Positions 35,601 to 43,765 of a DNA stretch of 50,263 bases are shown here, one piece after another. The position numbers and the translations under genes are program-made. The DNA is from CAIXDB01 sp038327915 (GTDB taxonomy: Bacteria > Patescibacteriota > Minisyncoccia > Phycocordibacterales > DATDWN01), in assembly GCA_038327915.1 (NCBI GenBank), contig JBBQLO010000003.1:1-50263 (forward strand), in the 5' to 3' direction. Each line of letters starts with the position of its first letter. The first letter of the stretch is position 1. The notes under the pieces were generated by a model. It made no database searches. It was not told where the DNA came from and saw nothing but the letters and a program-made list of their open reading frames with translations.

Positions 35601-36267
35601 CATCCACCAATTTAAATTTTACGTACACTGTAATATCAGTGATGTCTTTGTATCCCAAATTTACTTCAAAATTTGAAAGAGTGGTCTCGTCATGCGGACA
35701 AAAAAGCATTGAGCGAAAACCTTGATAGACCAAGCCTTTGTCGTATAATTTTTTAAAAGACCACCAGACAGACTCAGTGTATGTTGTATCCATGGTTCGA
35801 TAATCATGATCCATATCAACCCATCGTCCCATTCTTGGAATAATTCGCTTCCATTCGTCTGCATAGCGAAAGACACTGTTTCGTGCAGCTTGATTAAAAT
35901 TCTCTACACCAAAAGCTTCGATATCTTTTTTACTTTTTAATCCGAGCTCTTTTTCTACTAAATTTTCAACGGGTAGTCCATGACAATCCCAACCCCACCG
36001 ACGCAACACTCGCTTGCCTTTCATAGTCTCATATCGAGGCATAATGTCTTTAATTGTGCCAGGCAAAAAATGCCCAAAGTGTGGAAGGCCTGTAGCAAAA
36101 GGTGGTCCATCGTATGTAACAAAATTTCCATTTGGTGCTGGCTTTGTAAGCGTCTTCTCGAAAATATTATTCTCCTTCCAAAAGGCTAATATCTTTTCCT
36201 CACGCAAAGCTGTGTCGCTTTTGACGATGTCCGTTTTATTTTCTTGGTTTATGTCTTTATCAGCCAT
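32695..36267 (-). CDS. ileS: Isoleucyl-tRNA synthetase with inserted histidine-phosphatase domain
   Basis: The 1190-residue class I synthetase charges tRNA-Ile and edits Val. HIGH is HFGH (63-66), KMSKS at 823-827, the editing domain about 200-400 with AWTTTPWTLP, and RYWGAPLPVW at 480-489. The sequence is of eukaryote-like type 2. Residues about 513-710 are a complete histidine-phosphatase (phosphoglycerate-mutase-like) domain: LRHGEAEHN, SPFLRTRETAE, ERLSEWNVG and VSHGAVLRAL with catalytic H521 and H666. Synthetase sequence resumes at IDLHRPYIDDV. TAGTAT lies 6 nt before ATG; recO is coupled downstream. Confidence 0.95.
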   Translation of the reverse strand: MADKDINQENKTDIVKSDTALREEKILAFWKENNIFEKTLTKPAPNGNFVTYDGPPFATGLPHFGHFLPGTIKDIMPRYETMKGKRVLRRWGWDCHGLPVENLVEKELGLKSKKDIEAFGVENFNQAARNSVFRYADEWKRIIPRMGRWVDMDHDYRTMDTTYTESVWWSFKKLYDKGLVYQGFRSMLFCPHDETTLSNFEVNLGYKDITDITVYVKFKLVDENKPTYIVAWTTTPWTLPGNVAVAVNKDFQYIKIEEGELVGESKTEYYIIAKETFEKNKKFFKNPKIVEEFSGEKLLEKTYVPVFDYYATDLNLDNKENGWKIYHGDFVTMDSGTGVVHIASAFGEDDMNLGKSENLPFIQHVERDGTFKKEVVDFSGTKVKPIEDPQQADIEVIKYLAKRGTLFAKEKIVHAYPHCWRCGTPLLNYATTSWFVKVTDIKERMIEINNTISWTPKEIGEGRFGKWLEGARDWNISRSRYWGAPLPVWMSIDGKMEIIGSVADLKAKTKKSGNKYVGLRHGEAEHNILGIWSSGNRDVHHLTAHGKDQVKKTTEEIREKFEKKEFDYIFVSPFLRTRETAEIIAEGLGIERERIVCDERLSEWNVGVFDGKPMSDYFSLRHDSGNPYEFESVNGESYRALVKRAGDFMYDLEKKYQHKNILIVSHGAVLRALSLLSEGISVENEAVLRHRFENYGYAEMREITFVPLPHNQYFEIDLHRPYIDDVQLFNELGQLLSRVPEVFDTWYDSGSMPFAQQHYPFEHKEEFEKSGSALFPADFIAEGLDQTRGWFYTLLVLSVALFDRAPYERVLVNGLVLAEDGRKMSKSLKNYPDVMETINKFGADALRYYLIASPLVKAEDFNFSEKGVDEIHKKIVQKLGNVLSFYETYASEPSDNRYEGKRHVLDSWILSRLVELRDVVTVSLDAYELDRASRPIIDFVDDLSTWYVRRSRDRLKSENKNEQTIASAHLAIVLLELSKIIAPFMPFLAEEIYQKLRHVEGAHAEESVHLTKWPKYTMDEEGGDENRLMSIDLEGIESMKRVREVVSRALELRQKAGMKVRQPLASLTIEINFSPELLDIIADEINVKKVIVSEGSEMSFDTVLTDELLEEGVVREIIRGIQDVRKKENLDPTVKIKIIVCIDERIKKIFEKSSSAILGVTLVGEIVYSLEKQVHHIVVDGSTFSVSVVR

Positions 36268-36273
36268 TATTCC

Positions 36274-36279
36274 ATACTA
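36274..36279 (-). promoter_or_regulatory. -10 box 6 nt before ATG (leaderless start)
   Basis: TAGTAT, then GGAATA, then ATG of ileS at 36267. It is a weaker match than the TATACT cases. Confidence 0.4.
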
Positions 36280-36333
36280 GCACTTTTAAACTATTTTAAA
36301 AATCTCTCCCCCAGATACTCTGTATGATACAGA

Positions 36334-38046
36334 TCACATCTCCTCTGGCACTTTAATCCCGAGTAAATGTAGGCCGGAAGTCATGACATCTACAAAAGCT
36401 CGAGTCAGAGAAACTTTGTACAGAGAAGTCGGGTCATCAAGGTCTATGATTTTGTGTGAAGCATAAAAGGAATTAAATTCACTTGCTAATTCGGTCACAT
36501 ATGTTACGAGATAATGTGGAGCATATTCCTTTGCAGAGCGGGAAATGATTGAAGGGAAACGCTCTAAAAGCCTTTCGAGATTGGTTACTTTCCAGCTGTT
36601 AAGCGCCCTAGGCATTGCCTCGGGCTGAGTCTCGCCCGAGGCAATGCCTAGGGCTTCCTTTGCTCTTACAAGAATAGATTTTGCACGGACAGTGGCATAT
36701 TGCAGATACGGCCCTGAATCTCCATCAAGCGACAGTGCCTTTTCTTTATCAAATACAATATCCCCACCTATAGCTTGGCGAAGAATGGTAAACTTGAGTG
36801 CTCCGAGAGCGACTGTCTCAGCAATATCATTTTTCTCAGCATCTCCGAGCACACCATTTTTTATTTTCTCCCGAGCAGCGTCACTGAGCATGTCTATAAT
36901 ATTTTCGGCAGATAAGACATCCCCAGTCCGAGAAGACATTTTGCCAGAAGGTAGTTTCAAAACCCCGTGCGAGAGGTGCAATAATTTATCATGTAACTCT
37001 GGGAAAATTTCTTCAAGCGACTTCTCTACCACTCTGAAGAAATCATTCTGCTCATTGGCAGTGACGGTAATCGACTGGTCAAAAGGTGAAAATAAATCCT
37101 GCTTTATATGCATCAAGCCTACCTCTTTGGCTTCATAGGTTGGCAAACCTTCAGAATTTAAAAAGACCCTTGTATGCAAGCCGTACTTTTCTCCGGGAAA
37201 AATAACTGCTCCGTCACTTTTTTCAAAAATACCCTTTTCTAAATATTCTAAAACAATTTTCTTGCCCATCTCCCCCGACTGGCTTTCATAAAAATGATGG
37301 TCGAAGGTGCTTCCAAGTCGCGTGTACATGCTCTCGAAATAATGAAGTGAAATCTCTCTACCTTTTTCGTACAGCAGGTTTATTTCGTCATCTGATTTTT
37401 CGTAAATCTTTTTGTTAATGGCAATAATTTCCTCTTTCGCTTTGCCATCAATTTCAAAAAGCTTTGCCCCGAGAGCATATGCTTGACCGAGAGTTTTGAC
37501 ATTCACACCTGTGTCCACCTCCATGTTCTGAAGTCCCCACACTGCCTTGGCAACATGCAAACCGACATCTCCATGGTAGGTTGCTCGAATGACTTCAGCA
37601 CCTTCGGCTTCAATAAGTCGAGATACTGCTTCGCCAATAACGTTGTTCATCATATGACCGACATGAAACTCCTTAAAGACGTTTGGTTGGGTGTACTCAA
37701 CAATAATCCTCTTTCCAGAGTAGTGGCTATGCTCACCAAATGTCGGCCCGACAGAAATTATTTTCTCCACAACATCGGAAAAAATTCCAGGCGACAAAGT
37801 GAAATTAATAAAGCCCGGCCCAGCCACTTCCACATCAAAAATTTCTGGGATTCGTGCCACTCGTAGTTTTTCCGCAAATTCTTCTGCAAGCTCTCGCGGA
37901 TTTTTCCCAATATTTTTTGCCATAACCATTGCGACATTGCTCGCAAAATCCCCATACACCATATCCGCGGGATATTCCAAAACAAAATCCCCCTCAATGG
38001 CGAGAGTGCAGGTAATCCAGTTTTTTATTGTATCGTGCAGAGTCAT
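36334..38046 (-). CDS. argS: Arginyl-tRNA synthetase
   Basis: From the ATG at 38046 the protein is 570 residues. The N-terminal Add1 domain (1-105), HIGH variant HVGH (128-131, after PNVFKEF), and the KMSKS-equivalent GKMSSRTGDV are present. The anticodon domain ends ASHKIIDLDDPTSLYKVSL. ATG at 38073 is less likely since TATACT lies 6 nt before 38046. A perfect 21-bp palindrome encodes residues of about 465-481 (ALGIASGETQPEAMPRAL) in a linker that varies in length in the family. Confidence 0.95.
   Translation of the reverse strand: MTLHDTIKNWITCTLAIEGDFVLEYPADMVYGDFASNVAMVMAKNIGKNPRELAEEFAEKLRVARIPEIFDVEVAGPGFINFTLSPGIFSDVVEKIISVGPTFGEHSHYSGKRIIVEYTQPNVFKEFHVGHMMNNVIGEAVSRLIEAEGAEVIRATYHGDVGLHVAKAVWGLQNMEVDTGVNVKTLGQAYALGAKLFEIDGKAKEEIIAINKKIYEKSDDEINLLYEKGREISLHYFESMYTRLGSTFDHHFYESQSGEMGKKIVLEYLEKGIFEKSDGAVIFPGEKYGLHTRVFLNSEGLPTYEAKEVGLMHIKQDLFSPFDQSITVTANEQNDFFRVVEKSLEEIFPELHDKLLHLSHGVLKLPSGKMSSRTGDVLSAENIIDMLSDAAREKIKNGVLGDAEKNDIAETVALGALKFTILRQAIGGDIVFDKEKALSLDGDSGPYLQYATVRAKSILVRAKEALGIASGETQPEAMPRALNSWKVTNLERLLERFPSIISRSAKEYAPHYLVTYVTELASEFNSFYASHKIIDLDDPTSLYKVSLTRAFVDVMTSGLHLLGIKVPEEM
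36605..36654. repeat. Perfect 21-bp palindrome inside argS
   Basis: Arms 36605-36625 and 36634-36654 are exact complements, with an 8-nt loop TGAGTCTC. It is GC-rich compared with its surroundings and stays in frame. No other copy was seen in this window. Confidence 0.9.
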
Positions 38047-38052
38047 AGGGGC

Positions 38053-38058
38053 AGTATA
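38053..38058 (-). promoter_or_regulatory. -10 box 6 nt before ATG (leaderless start)
   Basis: TATACT preceded by TGT (extended -10), then GCCCCT, then ATG of argS at 38046. Confidence 0.6.
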
Positions 38059-38157
38059 ACATTGTCGCTTCACTTTATAAAAGCAGTCGTGTCGTCCATC
38101 CCCGCTGCAAGCAATTGAGGCATTGGCGACACGAACCAGGGCTTATGTATTCGTAGA

Positions 38158-38218
38158 AGAATCGGCCACCGCCGATACTCCTTTACCAATCCCCACAGCG
38201 GAGCTGGTGGGGTATTTC
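38158..38218. other. Two strong hairpins in the argS upstream gap
   Basis: ATCGGC CACC GCCGAT (about 38160-38175) and CCCCACAGC GGA GCTGGTGGGG (about 38196-38217) lie close together between argS and the gene at 38280, next to a terminator. They may be part of a small RNA or tandem terminators. Confidence 0.5.
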
Positions 38219-38223
38219 TCGAA

Positions 38224-38262
38224 TAAAATAAAACCCCAGAAAGCTTGTAAGCCTTTTGGGGG
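38224..38262 (-). terminator. Terminator after the gene at 38280
   Basis: On the minus strand CCCCAAAAGGCTT ACA AGCTTTCTGGGG is followed by TTTTATTTTATTC. Confidence 0.8.
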
Positions 38263-38279
38263 TAGATCGAATTCAGAAA

Positions 38280-38744
38280 TTAATCTATAAGAAAACTCTT
38301 CAAAACATAATAAACCGTAACATCAAATCTCTCAGCATAAGTGCCTGGATAAGGTTGAAATTTTGTTCTTTCAACTAGAACCCATTCCTTACCATCGATA
38401 ATGATTTTTTTTAAAAATTGATTCGCAGACAAAGGGTCATCGGTTAGATGAAAATCCCTACACTCTATCCCATTTACTGTCAATAGTTTGGACGGAAACG
38501 AAAATTTAATCTCCATAATTTCACTATACAGGTCCAAAATTCTGTGATGGAACTCTCTCGTGAGTCCTACACCATTTATTTTTCTTAAAAATTCTCCAGT
38601 AAAGGGTTTTCTATCTTTACTTAAAATATCAGGATAGGCCCGAAACATAACACTCATGAATGCGCTATCACTATGACTAGTTGCCAAAACAAACACAAAA
38701 TATCCATCTCCCATTTTAGCTATGTTGCCAAAATCTATATACAT
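38280..38744 (-). CDS. Hypothetical protein, 154 residues
   Basis: No family recognised. GAGGAG precedes the ATG by about 7 nt. The protein has no signal peptide or membrane helix. Mixed alpha/beta content is suggested by GYFVFVLATSHSD, FHHRILDLYSEIMEIKFSFP and VTVYYVLKSFLID. A clear terminator follows, so it is probably a real monocistronic or last gene. It is about 45 nt downstream of glyA, on the same strand. Confidence 0.65.
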   Translation of the reverse strand: MYIDFGNIAKMGDGYFVFVLATSHSDSAFMSVMFRAYPDILSKDRKPFTGEFLRKINGVGLTREFHHRILDLYSEIMEIKFSFPSKLLTVNGIECRDFHLTDDPLSANQFLKKIIIDGKEWVLVERTKFQPYPGTYAERFDVTVYYVLKSFLID

Positions 38745-38790
38745 TTTAACTCTCCTCTGACCAAGAATATTACTATGATACGCAAAAAAG

Positions 38791-40014
38791 TCAAGATAAA
38801 ATTTTCTTCCTCAAAACCCCGTCAATCTTCCTCGCAATCACCACGAAATCTTTTTCTTTTTTCCCGCGTGTTGTTTCCGCTGCAGTACCCATTCGAATGC
38901 CAGAAGGATCCATTGCGCTTCGAGTTTCTCCGGGAATTGTATTTTTATTAACGATGATTCCGGCTATCTCGAGCCTGTGGCTTGCCTCTTCACCACTCAG
39001 ATGAGGTTTATCTCCAACTCCCTCATTCCACGTATCCATCAAAACCATGTGACTGTCGGTACCGCCTGAAATAATCCTCCAGCCGAGTTTTTGTAATTCT
39101 TTTGCCAAAACGTGAGCATTTTTAACCACCTGCTTTGCATATGTTTTAAATGCTGGCGACATTGCTTCTCTCAACGCAACAGCCGATGCAGCAATCTGAT
39201 TAACATGAGGTCCTCCTTGGAGTCCTGGAAAAATCGCTTTGTCTATGAGATCCGAATAAGAAATAATTTTTCCCTTTGCATCGGTTTTCGTTTTATCTTT
39301 TCTACTGAAAATAATTGCACTTCGTGGACCTCGCAGTGTTTTGTGCACTGTTGTAGTTACTACGTCAGCATAGGAAAAAGGTGACGGGTATACTTTTCCA
39401 GCAACGAGCCCGGCAATGTGCGACATATCTACCATCAGTATCGCCCCACATGCATCCGCTATGTCTCGAAATTTCTTGAAATCTACCGTCCTCGGATATG
39501 CTGTGTACCCGCAGACGATAAGTGCTGGTTTTTCTCGCACGGCAATTTCTTTAACAGCATCATAATCAATAACTTCGGTTTTGGGATCAACACCATACGG
39601 CACCTGTTGCCACATTTTTCCAGTGACTGAAACTTTTTGACCATGAGTCAAATGTCCACCATGAGAAAGAGTCATGCCCATAATTTTCTCACCAAATGGC
39701 ACGAGTGCAACATACACAGCAAGGTTTGCAGGAGCGCCTGAAAGTGCTTGCATGTTTACGTGCCAGGTATTTTTGGAAAGTCCAAAGAGTTTCAATGCTC
39801 GCTCAATAGCAAGATCTTCGATTTTGTCTATATTAACTTGACCCCCGTAGTATCGTTTGTGTGGATACCCCTCAGCATATTTGTTTGTAAGTTCTGATCC
39901 AAGAGCAAGAAGCACATCCTGTGATACATAATTCTCCGAGGCGATCAGATTAATCACTTTTTTTTGTCGAGTCTTTTCCGAAGCAATCAATTTTGCGATT
40001 TGTGTGTCTTTCAT
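38791..40014 (-). CDS. glyA: Serine hydroxymethyltransferase
   Basis: The 407-residue PLP enzyme converts serine and THF to glycine and 5,10-methylene-THF, feeding thymidylate synthesis. Conserved pieces: KYAEGYPHKRYYGGQVNID (45-63), LSHGGHLTHG (116-125), MVDMSHIAGLVA, and the PLP-lysine motif TTVHKTLRGPR (Lys225). It lies just downstream of thyA on the same strand, a functional pairing since ThyA consumes its product. Confidence 0.97.
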   Translation of the reverse strand: MKDTQIAKLIASEKTRQKKVINLIASENYVSQDVLLALGSELTNKYAEGYPHKRYYGGQVNIDKIEDLAIERALKLFGLSKNTWHVNMQALSGAPANLAVYVALVPFGEKIMGMTLSHGGHLTHGQKVSVTGKMWQQVPYGVDPKTEVIDYDAVKEIAVREKPALIVCGYTAYPRTVDFKKFRDIADACGAILMVDMSHIAGLVAGKVYPSPFSYADVVTTTVHKTLRGPRSAIIFSRKDKTKTDAKGKIISYSDLIDKAIFPGLQGGPHVNQIAASAVALREAMSPAFKTYAKQVVKNAHVLAKELQKLGWRIISGGTDSHMVLMDTWNEGVGDKPHLSGEEASHRLEIAGIIVNKNTIPGETRSAMDPSGIRMGTAAETTRGKKEKDFVVIARKIDGVLRKKILS

Positions 40015-40088
40015 AAAAATGTAAAATTACTAACTTTATTAAAGCTGTAGGTAATAAAAATCAGTTTGAAAGACATTAGATCATAGTA

Positions 40089-41054
40089 TTATTTTCTGTC
40101 TTTTTCATTAAATCCCCCTGCGACTGTCATTTCTCCTTTTAAAACGGGGTGCGGATCATAGCCCTCCAAAGTGACCATTTCGGGTCGGAAACTCGCGAGA
40201 TCTTTTATGTCATCACTGAGTACAAGCTTCGGAAACATTTTGGGTTCTCGCGTGAGTTGTTCTTTTACTTGATCCACATGATTGTGATAAATATGTACAT
40301 CACCGAGAGTATGAATAAATTCCCCAGGCTCATAGCCCGCAATTTTAGCGATAATCATCGTGAGGGCGGCATAACTAGCTATATTAAAAGGAACCCCAAG
40401 AAATGTATCACAACTCCTTTGATACAACAGCCCGGATAATTTATTACCAGAAACATTAAAGTGTAATAAAATGTGACAAAGGGGAAAACTCAATGCGTCC
40501 CCCGGTTTTGCCATTCCATACAAAAATTGTGGATTCCAAGCAGACAGAACAGCATGTTTCCTTTCTGGAAAATTTTTCAGTGTATCCACAACCCACGAAA
40601 GCTGGTCGATCTTCCGACCATCGGCTGCAGGCCATGCTCTCCATTGTTCTCCATATATTCTCGGTAACTCTCCATGATCCGTTGCAAAAACGTTATCGGT
40701 TTTTATTTTTTCAACAAATTCTTCTTTGGTCAAATCTTTCAATTGTCCTACACTGACTTTTGCTTTATAAATTTTATAAGGATAATCATTCCAGATAGGA
40801 ACCTTGTGATCTACTAAATACTTAATATTTGTTTGACCTGACATAAACCAATACAGCTCATGCATAATACTATTCCATGAAACTTTTTTTGTGGTCAACA
40901 AAGGAAAACCTTTTGAAAGATCAAAACGCATTTGTCTCCCAAATACACTGGTTAAACCCATACCAGTATTATGATCATGTTTCTCTGTTCCATTATCCAA
41001 AATATCTTGAAGTAGCTCAAGATACTGATACTCTCCGTGTTTTGAATCATTCAT
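40089..41054 (-). CDS. thyA: Thymidylate synthase
   Basis: The 321-residue enzyme methylates dUMP using methylene-THF, producing dihydrofolate. The catalytic Cys is C193 in SFPLCHILLHF; usual form is PPCH, here PLCH. YQRSCDTFLGVPFNIASYA and GDVHIYHNHVDQ are family signatures. Length exceeds the 264 of E. coli through an insertion near residues 95-135, as in longer bacterial forms. It begins 6 nt after the dcd stop, so both are likely co-translated. FolA nearby regenerates THF. Confidence 0.97.
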   Translation of the reverse strand: MNDSKHGEYQYLELLQDILDNGTEKHDHNTGMGLTSVFGRQMRFDLSKGFPLLTTKKVSWNSIMHELYWFMSGQTNIKYLVDHKVPIWNDYPYKIYKAKVSVGQLKDLTKEEFVEKIKTDNVFATDHGELPRIYGEQWRAWPAADGRKIDQLSWVVDTLKNFPERKHAVLSAWNPQFLYGMAKPGDALSFPLCHILLHFNVSGNKLSGLLYQRSCDTFLGVPFNIASYAALTMIIAKIAGYEPGEFIHTLGDVHIYHNHVDQVKEQLTREPKMFPKLVLSDDIKDLASFRPEMVTLEGYDPHPVLKGEMTVAGGFNEKDRK

Positions 41055-41060
41055 GTTATT

Positions 41061-41621
41061 TTATTTATGTTTTTTAGGCTGTGCAAAATGGTTCGAATTT
41101 ATACTACTGAACCTACCAACACCATCTTTTCCAAAATATTTCTTACTTGAAGAACTGGTCAACTGTGCAAAAAGTAGCTGTGCAACTTCCATCCCAGGTC
41201 TTAAAATAATCGGAATATTACTTGTATTGAGCAACTCAAAAGTTGGATAAAAATGATGCCCTGGATTAAATAACATTGCTGTATTATGCACCACCAAACC
41301 AACCCGAGCTAAACTACTTTTACCAGACAATAATATCAGATGGTTGAGATCAACACCGATAAATTCTTTTTGTTTTCCTAACACAGTCTCCCCTGGATGC
41401 AATACAAATGCATCCCCATCAGAAACCTTAATTTTTCGAGTTTTCGGATAAATTTTATTCATGGGGTCTGCAGCTGTAATGGAATATCGCTCAGTAACTT
41501 CAAATTCGTTACCGAGCGTCACATCATAGCTAGCCAACTGGAGTTTGCTCTCAGAAAAAGGCTTAATGACAATCGATCCATCTTTTAATCCCTTTCGTAT
41601 ATCTGTGTCTGATAAAAACAT
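41061..41621 (-). CDS. dcd: dCTP deaminase
   Basis: The 186-residue trimeric enzyme makes dUTP from dCTP, supplying dUMP to ThyA. LSGKSSLARVGLVVHNTAMLF is the active-site block and HHFYPTFELLNTSN the Glu-containing strand; the usual PGFxGxxTLE reads PGHHFYPTFE. Whether it also hydrolyses dUTP cannot be told. It lies between the CYTH gene and thyA with gaps of under 10 nt. Confidence 0.92.
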   Translation of the reverse strand: MFLSDTDIRKGLKDGSIVIKPFSESKLQLASYDVTLGNEFEVTERYSITAADPMNKIYPKTRKIKVSDGDAFVLHPGETVLGKQKEFIGVDLNHLILLSGKSSLARVGLVVHNTAMLFNPGHHFYPTFELLNTSNIPIILRPGMEVAQLLFAQLTSSSSKKYFGKDGVGRFSSINSNHFAQPKKHK

Positions 41622-41630
41622 AGTGGTGAG

Positions 41631-42317
41631 TTATTTAATAATAAAAACATTCTCTGTTCCATAATATTCAAGCCAATGAGCATTGTAATGTGCAAACATT
41701 CTTTCGAGACGATCCTGCGGTAATTCCACCACTCCAAAATCTTCCGTTATTTTTGCTAATCTCAACTTTATTTTTTCCACTTTGCTTTCATCTGTGCCGA
41801 GCATTTCAAACTCGGCTACATATCCATATCCCGCATTTTTATCTAAACAAATAGTTAGATCATTTAAAGTATACTCTTCCCTTTCGCGTGACCATTTTGA
41901 CTGCCAGGAAAGTCCAGAGGCAATAAGCAACGAATCGAGTTTTTCTAAAGTCATGTTTATTACCTGCTCAAACTCTATCCGAGACACACCATTGGAGCTT
42001 GTGTCACTACCAATTGATGCTTTGATAACTAATATCACTTTATTTTTATCTTCAGGTAAAAAAATCTCACGTGTTCGAACTGAAAAATTTTTTCCAAAAG
42101 TCAGAATTTCATCAAATGAAATATTTTTTTCAGTGTGTATAAAAGGTGCAACTGCGTTTTTGAATGCACCGGCATCATTCAATACAAAATAATGATTTAA
42201 TTGCTTACTCTTATTGATAAATAGTCCACCTTTTTCCAGAATTAAATCTCTCACTCGTTTCGCTTCTTTTTCTTCACCTAACAAACTTTTTATTTCAATT
42301 TCGTAAGTTGATGACAT
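41631..42317 (-). CDS. CYTH-domain protein (class IV cyclase / triphosphatase type)
   Basis: The 228-residue protein starts with the ExExK signature YEIEIKSLLG. Later charged strands follow (FSVRTREIFL, VILVIKAS, SRIEFEQVI, YVAEFEM) that line the triphosphate tunnel of CYTH enzymes. Members are thiamine or inorganic triphosphatases, or CyaB-like adenylate cyclases; which applies is not decidable. It is the first gene of the dcd-thyA run, which suggests nucleotide triphosphate metabolism. TAAAAT lies 6 nt before ATG. Confidence 0.82.
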   Translation of the reverse strand: MSSTYEIEIKSLLGEEKEAKRVRDLILEKGGLFINKSKQLNHYFVLNDAGAFKNAVAPFIHTEKNISFDEILTFGKNFSVRTREIFLPEDKNKVILVIKASIGSDTSSNGVSRIEFEQVINMTLEKLDSLLIASGLSWQSKWSREREEYTLNDLTICLDKNAGYGYVAEFEMLGTDESKVEKIKLRLAKITEDFGVVELPQDRLERMFAHYNAHWLEYYGTENVFIIK

Positions 42318-42323
42318 CAGAAA

Positions 42324-42329
42324 ATTTTA
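42324..42329 (-). promoter_or_regulatory. -10 box 6 nt before ATG (leaderless start)
   Basis: TAAAAT, then TTTCTG, then ATG at 42317 of the CYTH gene. Confidence 0.5.
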
Positions 42330-42382
42330 GTATTATCTAGCTAATAAAGTAAGTATACTAAACTGAAATTAACCCGCAAGAC

Positions 42383-42874
42383 ATGACAAAAACCACATTA
42401 ATCAGTATTATTGCAGTCATAAGTCAAAAAACTAGAGCTATGGGCTATAAAAATAGCCTTTTGTGGAAAATTGAGGGTGATTTACCGAGATTTAGAAAAT
42501 TAACAACAGGACGCGTCGTAATCATGGGGCGTAAAACATACGAATCAATCGGCCAACCACTACCCAATCGAACAAATATCGTCATAACAAGAAATTTAGA
42601 TTTTAAATTAGAAGGAATTATTGTTGTTTCATCAATTAAAAAAGCATTGGAAGCGTCTAAAAAAAATGGCACCGAAGAAATCTTTATTATTGGTGGTGGA
42701 GAGATTTACGCACAATCACTTTCTTTTGTAGATCGTTTGTACCTCACACTCGTTGACGACGAACCAATTGCCGATACTTTTTTTCCTGATTATTCAAAAT
42801 TTAAAAAAGAAATATTTAAAGAAGAACACCATGAACATACTCCAGCTTTCACATACCTCACTTTGGAAAAATAA
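42383..42874 (+). CDS. folA: Dihydrofolate reductase
   Basis: The 163-residue enzyme reduces dihydrofolate made by ThyA. Motifs: IIAVISQKTRAMGYKNSLLW with the W and ensuing IEGDLPRFRKLTTG (substrate Asp), VVIMGRKTYESIG, LPNRTNIVITR, and IFIIGGGEIYAQ. It is divergent from the CYTH-dcd-thyA operon, with a 65-nt shared upstream region. A TATACT lies at 42353-42358, giving a 23-nt leader. Confidence 0.96.
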   Translation: MTKTTLISIIAVISQKTRAMGYKNSLLWKIEGDLPRFRKLTTGRVVIMGRKTYESIGQPLPNRTNIVITRNLDFKLEGIIVVSSIKKALEASKKNGTEEIFIIGGGEIYAQSLSFVDRLYLTLVDDEPIADTFFPDYSKFKKEIFKEEHHEHTPAFTYLTLEK

Positions 42875-42885
42875 AAGCATCGAAA

Positions 42886-43275
42886 TTATCGATGCTCTAC
42901 TCGTAAAGTTTTTTCTAATCGTTGACATTCTTCCGCTAGAATCCTTCGATGACAAAATTTAGACCCATCCTCAATACACATTATAGTGATGTTTCGAATT
43001 GATGCGACAATGGAAAAAAGATAGACTCTAGGAGTTTTTTGTGGACTTCGTAATTCTTCCAAATAACTCTCTTCAAAAATTTTCCAGTTTATCTTCTTTC
43101 TGTAATAGCTTCCAATAAGTTTTGATGATGGGGCAAATTCCACCATATGAATATCGAATTTTTTAATTCGTAAGTCTGGCGTCACTCCATCATTTAAAGT
43201 ATGCCTGCTCATGATAGAAACGCGCATGCCATCTTGAGGAGAAGGTTCTTTCAAAATACATTTTGTAAATAACAT
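42886..43275 (-). CDS. DUF488 family protein (YeaO-like)
   Basis: The 129-residue protein fits the DUF488 pattern: early DGMRVSIMSRH (usually DGxRVLVDRxWPRG), EFAPSSKLIGSYY, NWKIFEESYLEEL and the terminal CIEDGSKFCHRRILAEEC. The pattern is divergent at the first motif. Function of the family is unknown. It is convergent with folA and lies beside the folC relic. Confidence 0.75.
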   Translation of the reverse strand: MLFTKCILKEPSPQDGMRVSIMSRHTLNDGVTPDLRIKKFDIHMVEFAPSSKLIGSYYRKKINWKIFEESYLEELRSPQKTPRVYLFSIVASIRNITIMCIEDGSKFCHRRILAEECQRLEKTLRVEHR

Positions 43276-43315
43276 TATAACCCTCTTTACAGCATAACAT
43301 AGTTAGCATAAAAAT

Positions 43316-43765
43316 TGAATCAGCTTCGATTATTCGAACCTTATCCCATGCGATTTTTTTAGAGTCTTTCCAGAAAGTTCCGTATGGTCGTAATCAATGT
43401 TTGCAATAGCTCTAATAATAGGCTTTTAATAACATTTGTTGCATCATATCTACATCCCAAACCGACCTCTAATACCACTCACACCTTTGTTTTTTAAAAT
43501 AAATAAAAGCTATCGATAAAAATATCTCGAAATAATATAATCCTGCATGAGAACTCTCTACATAAGCCTTATCAATATACGGTTTTAAGAAATCAAAAAT
43601 GTTTACAAATTCATCCGGTTCGACATACAGAGCATCTATTTTTTAATATATGTAGTAACAAATGGAGAAGTAAATAAACCGACTCGTTTACCAGAAATCA
43701 GCCATATAATCTCCTCTCTGAGGTATGCTTGACAGACCCTCAAGAAAATCTATGGGCTTGCGATA
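43316..43765 (-). pseudogene. folC: Decayed folylpolyglutamate/dihydrofolate synthase
   Basis: Pieces of FolC occur in order but in different frames with stops. In order along the minus strand they are: DFLEGLSSIPQRGDYM; GKRVGLFTSPFV; ALYVEPDEFVNIFDFLKPYI; YVESSHAGLYYFEIFLSIAF; VLEVGLGCRYDATNVIKS; NIDYDHTEL; KKIAWDKVRII. The P-loop segment (GTNGKGS) between the first two is gone, and everything after about residue 160 of a normal FolC is missing. This is a clear pseudogene beside thyA, folA and the cyclo-ligase. Confidence 0.85.
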
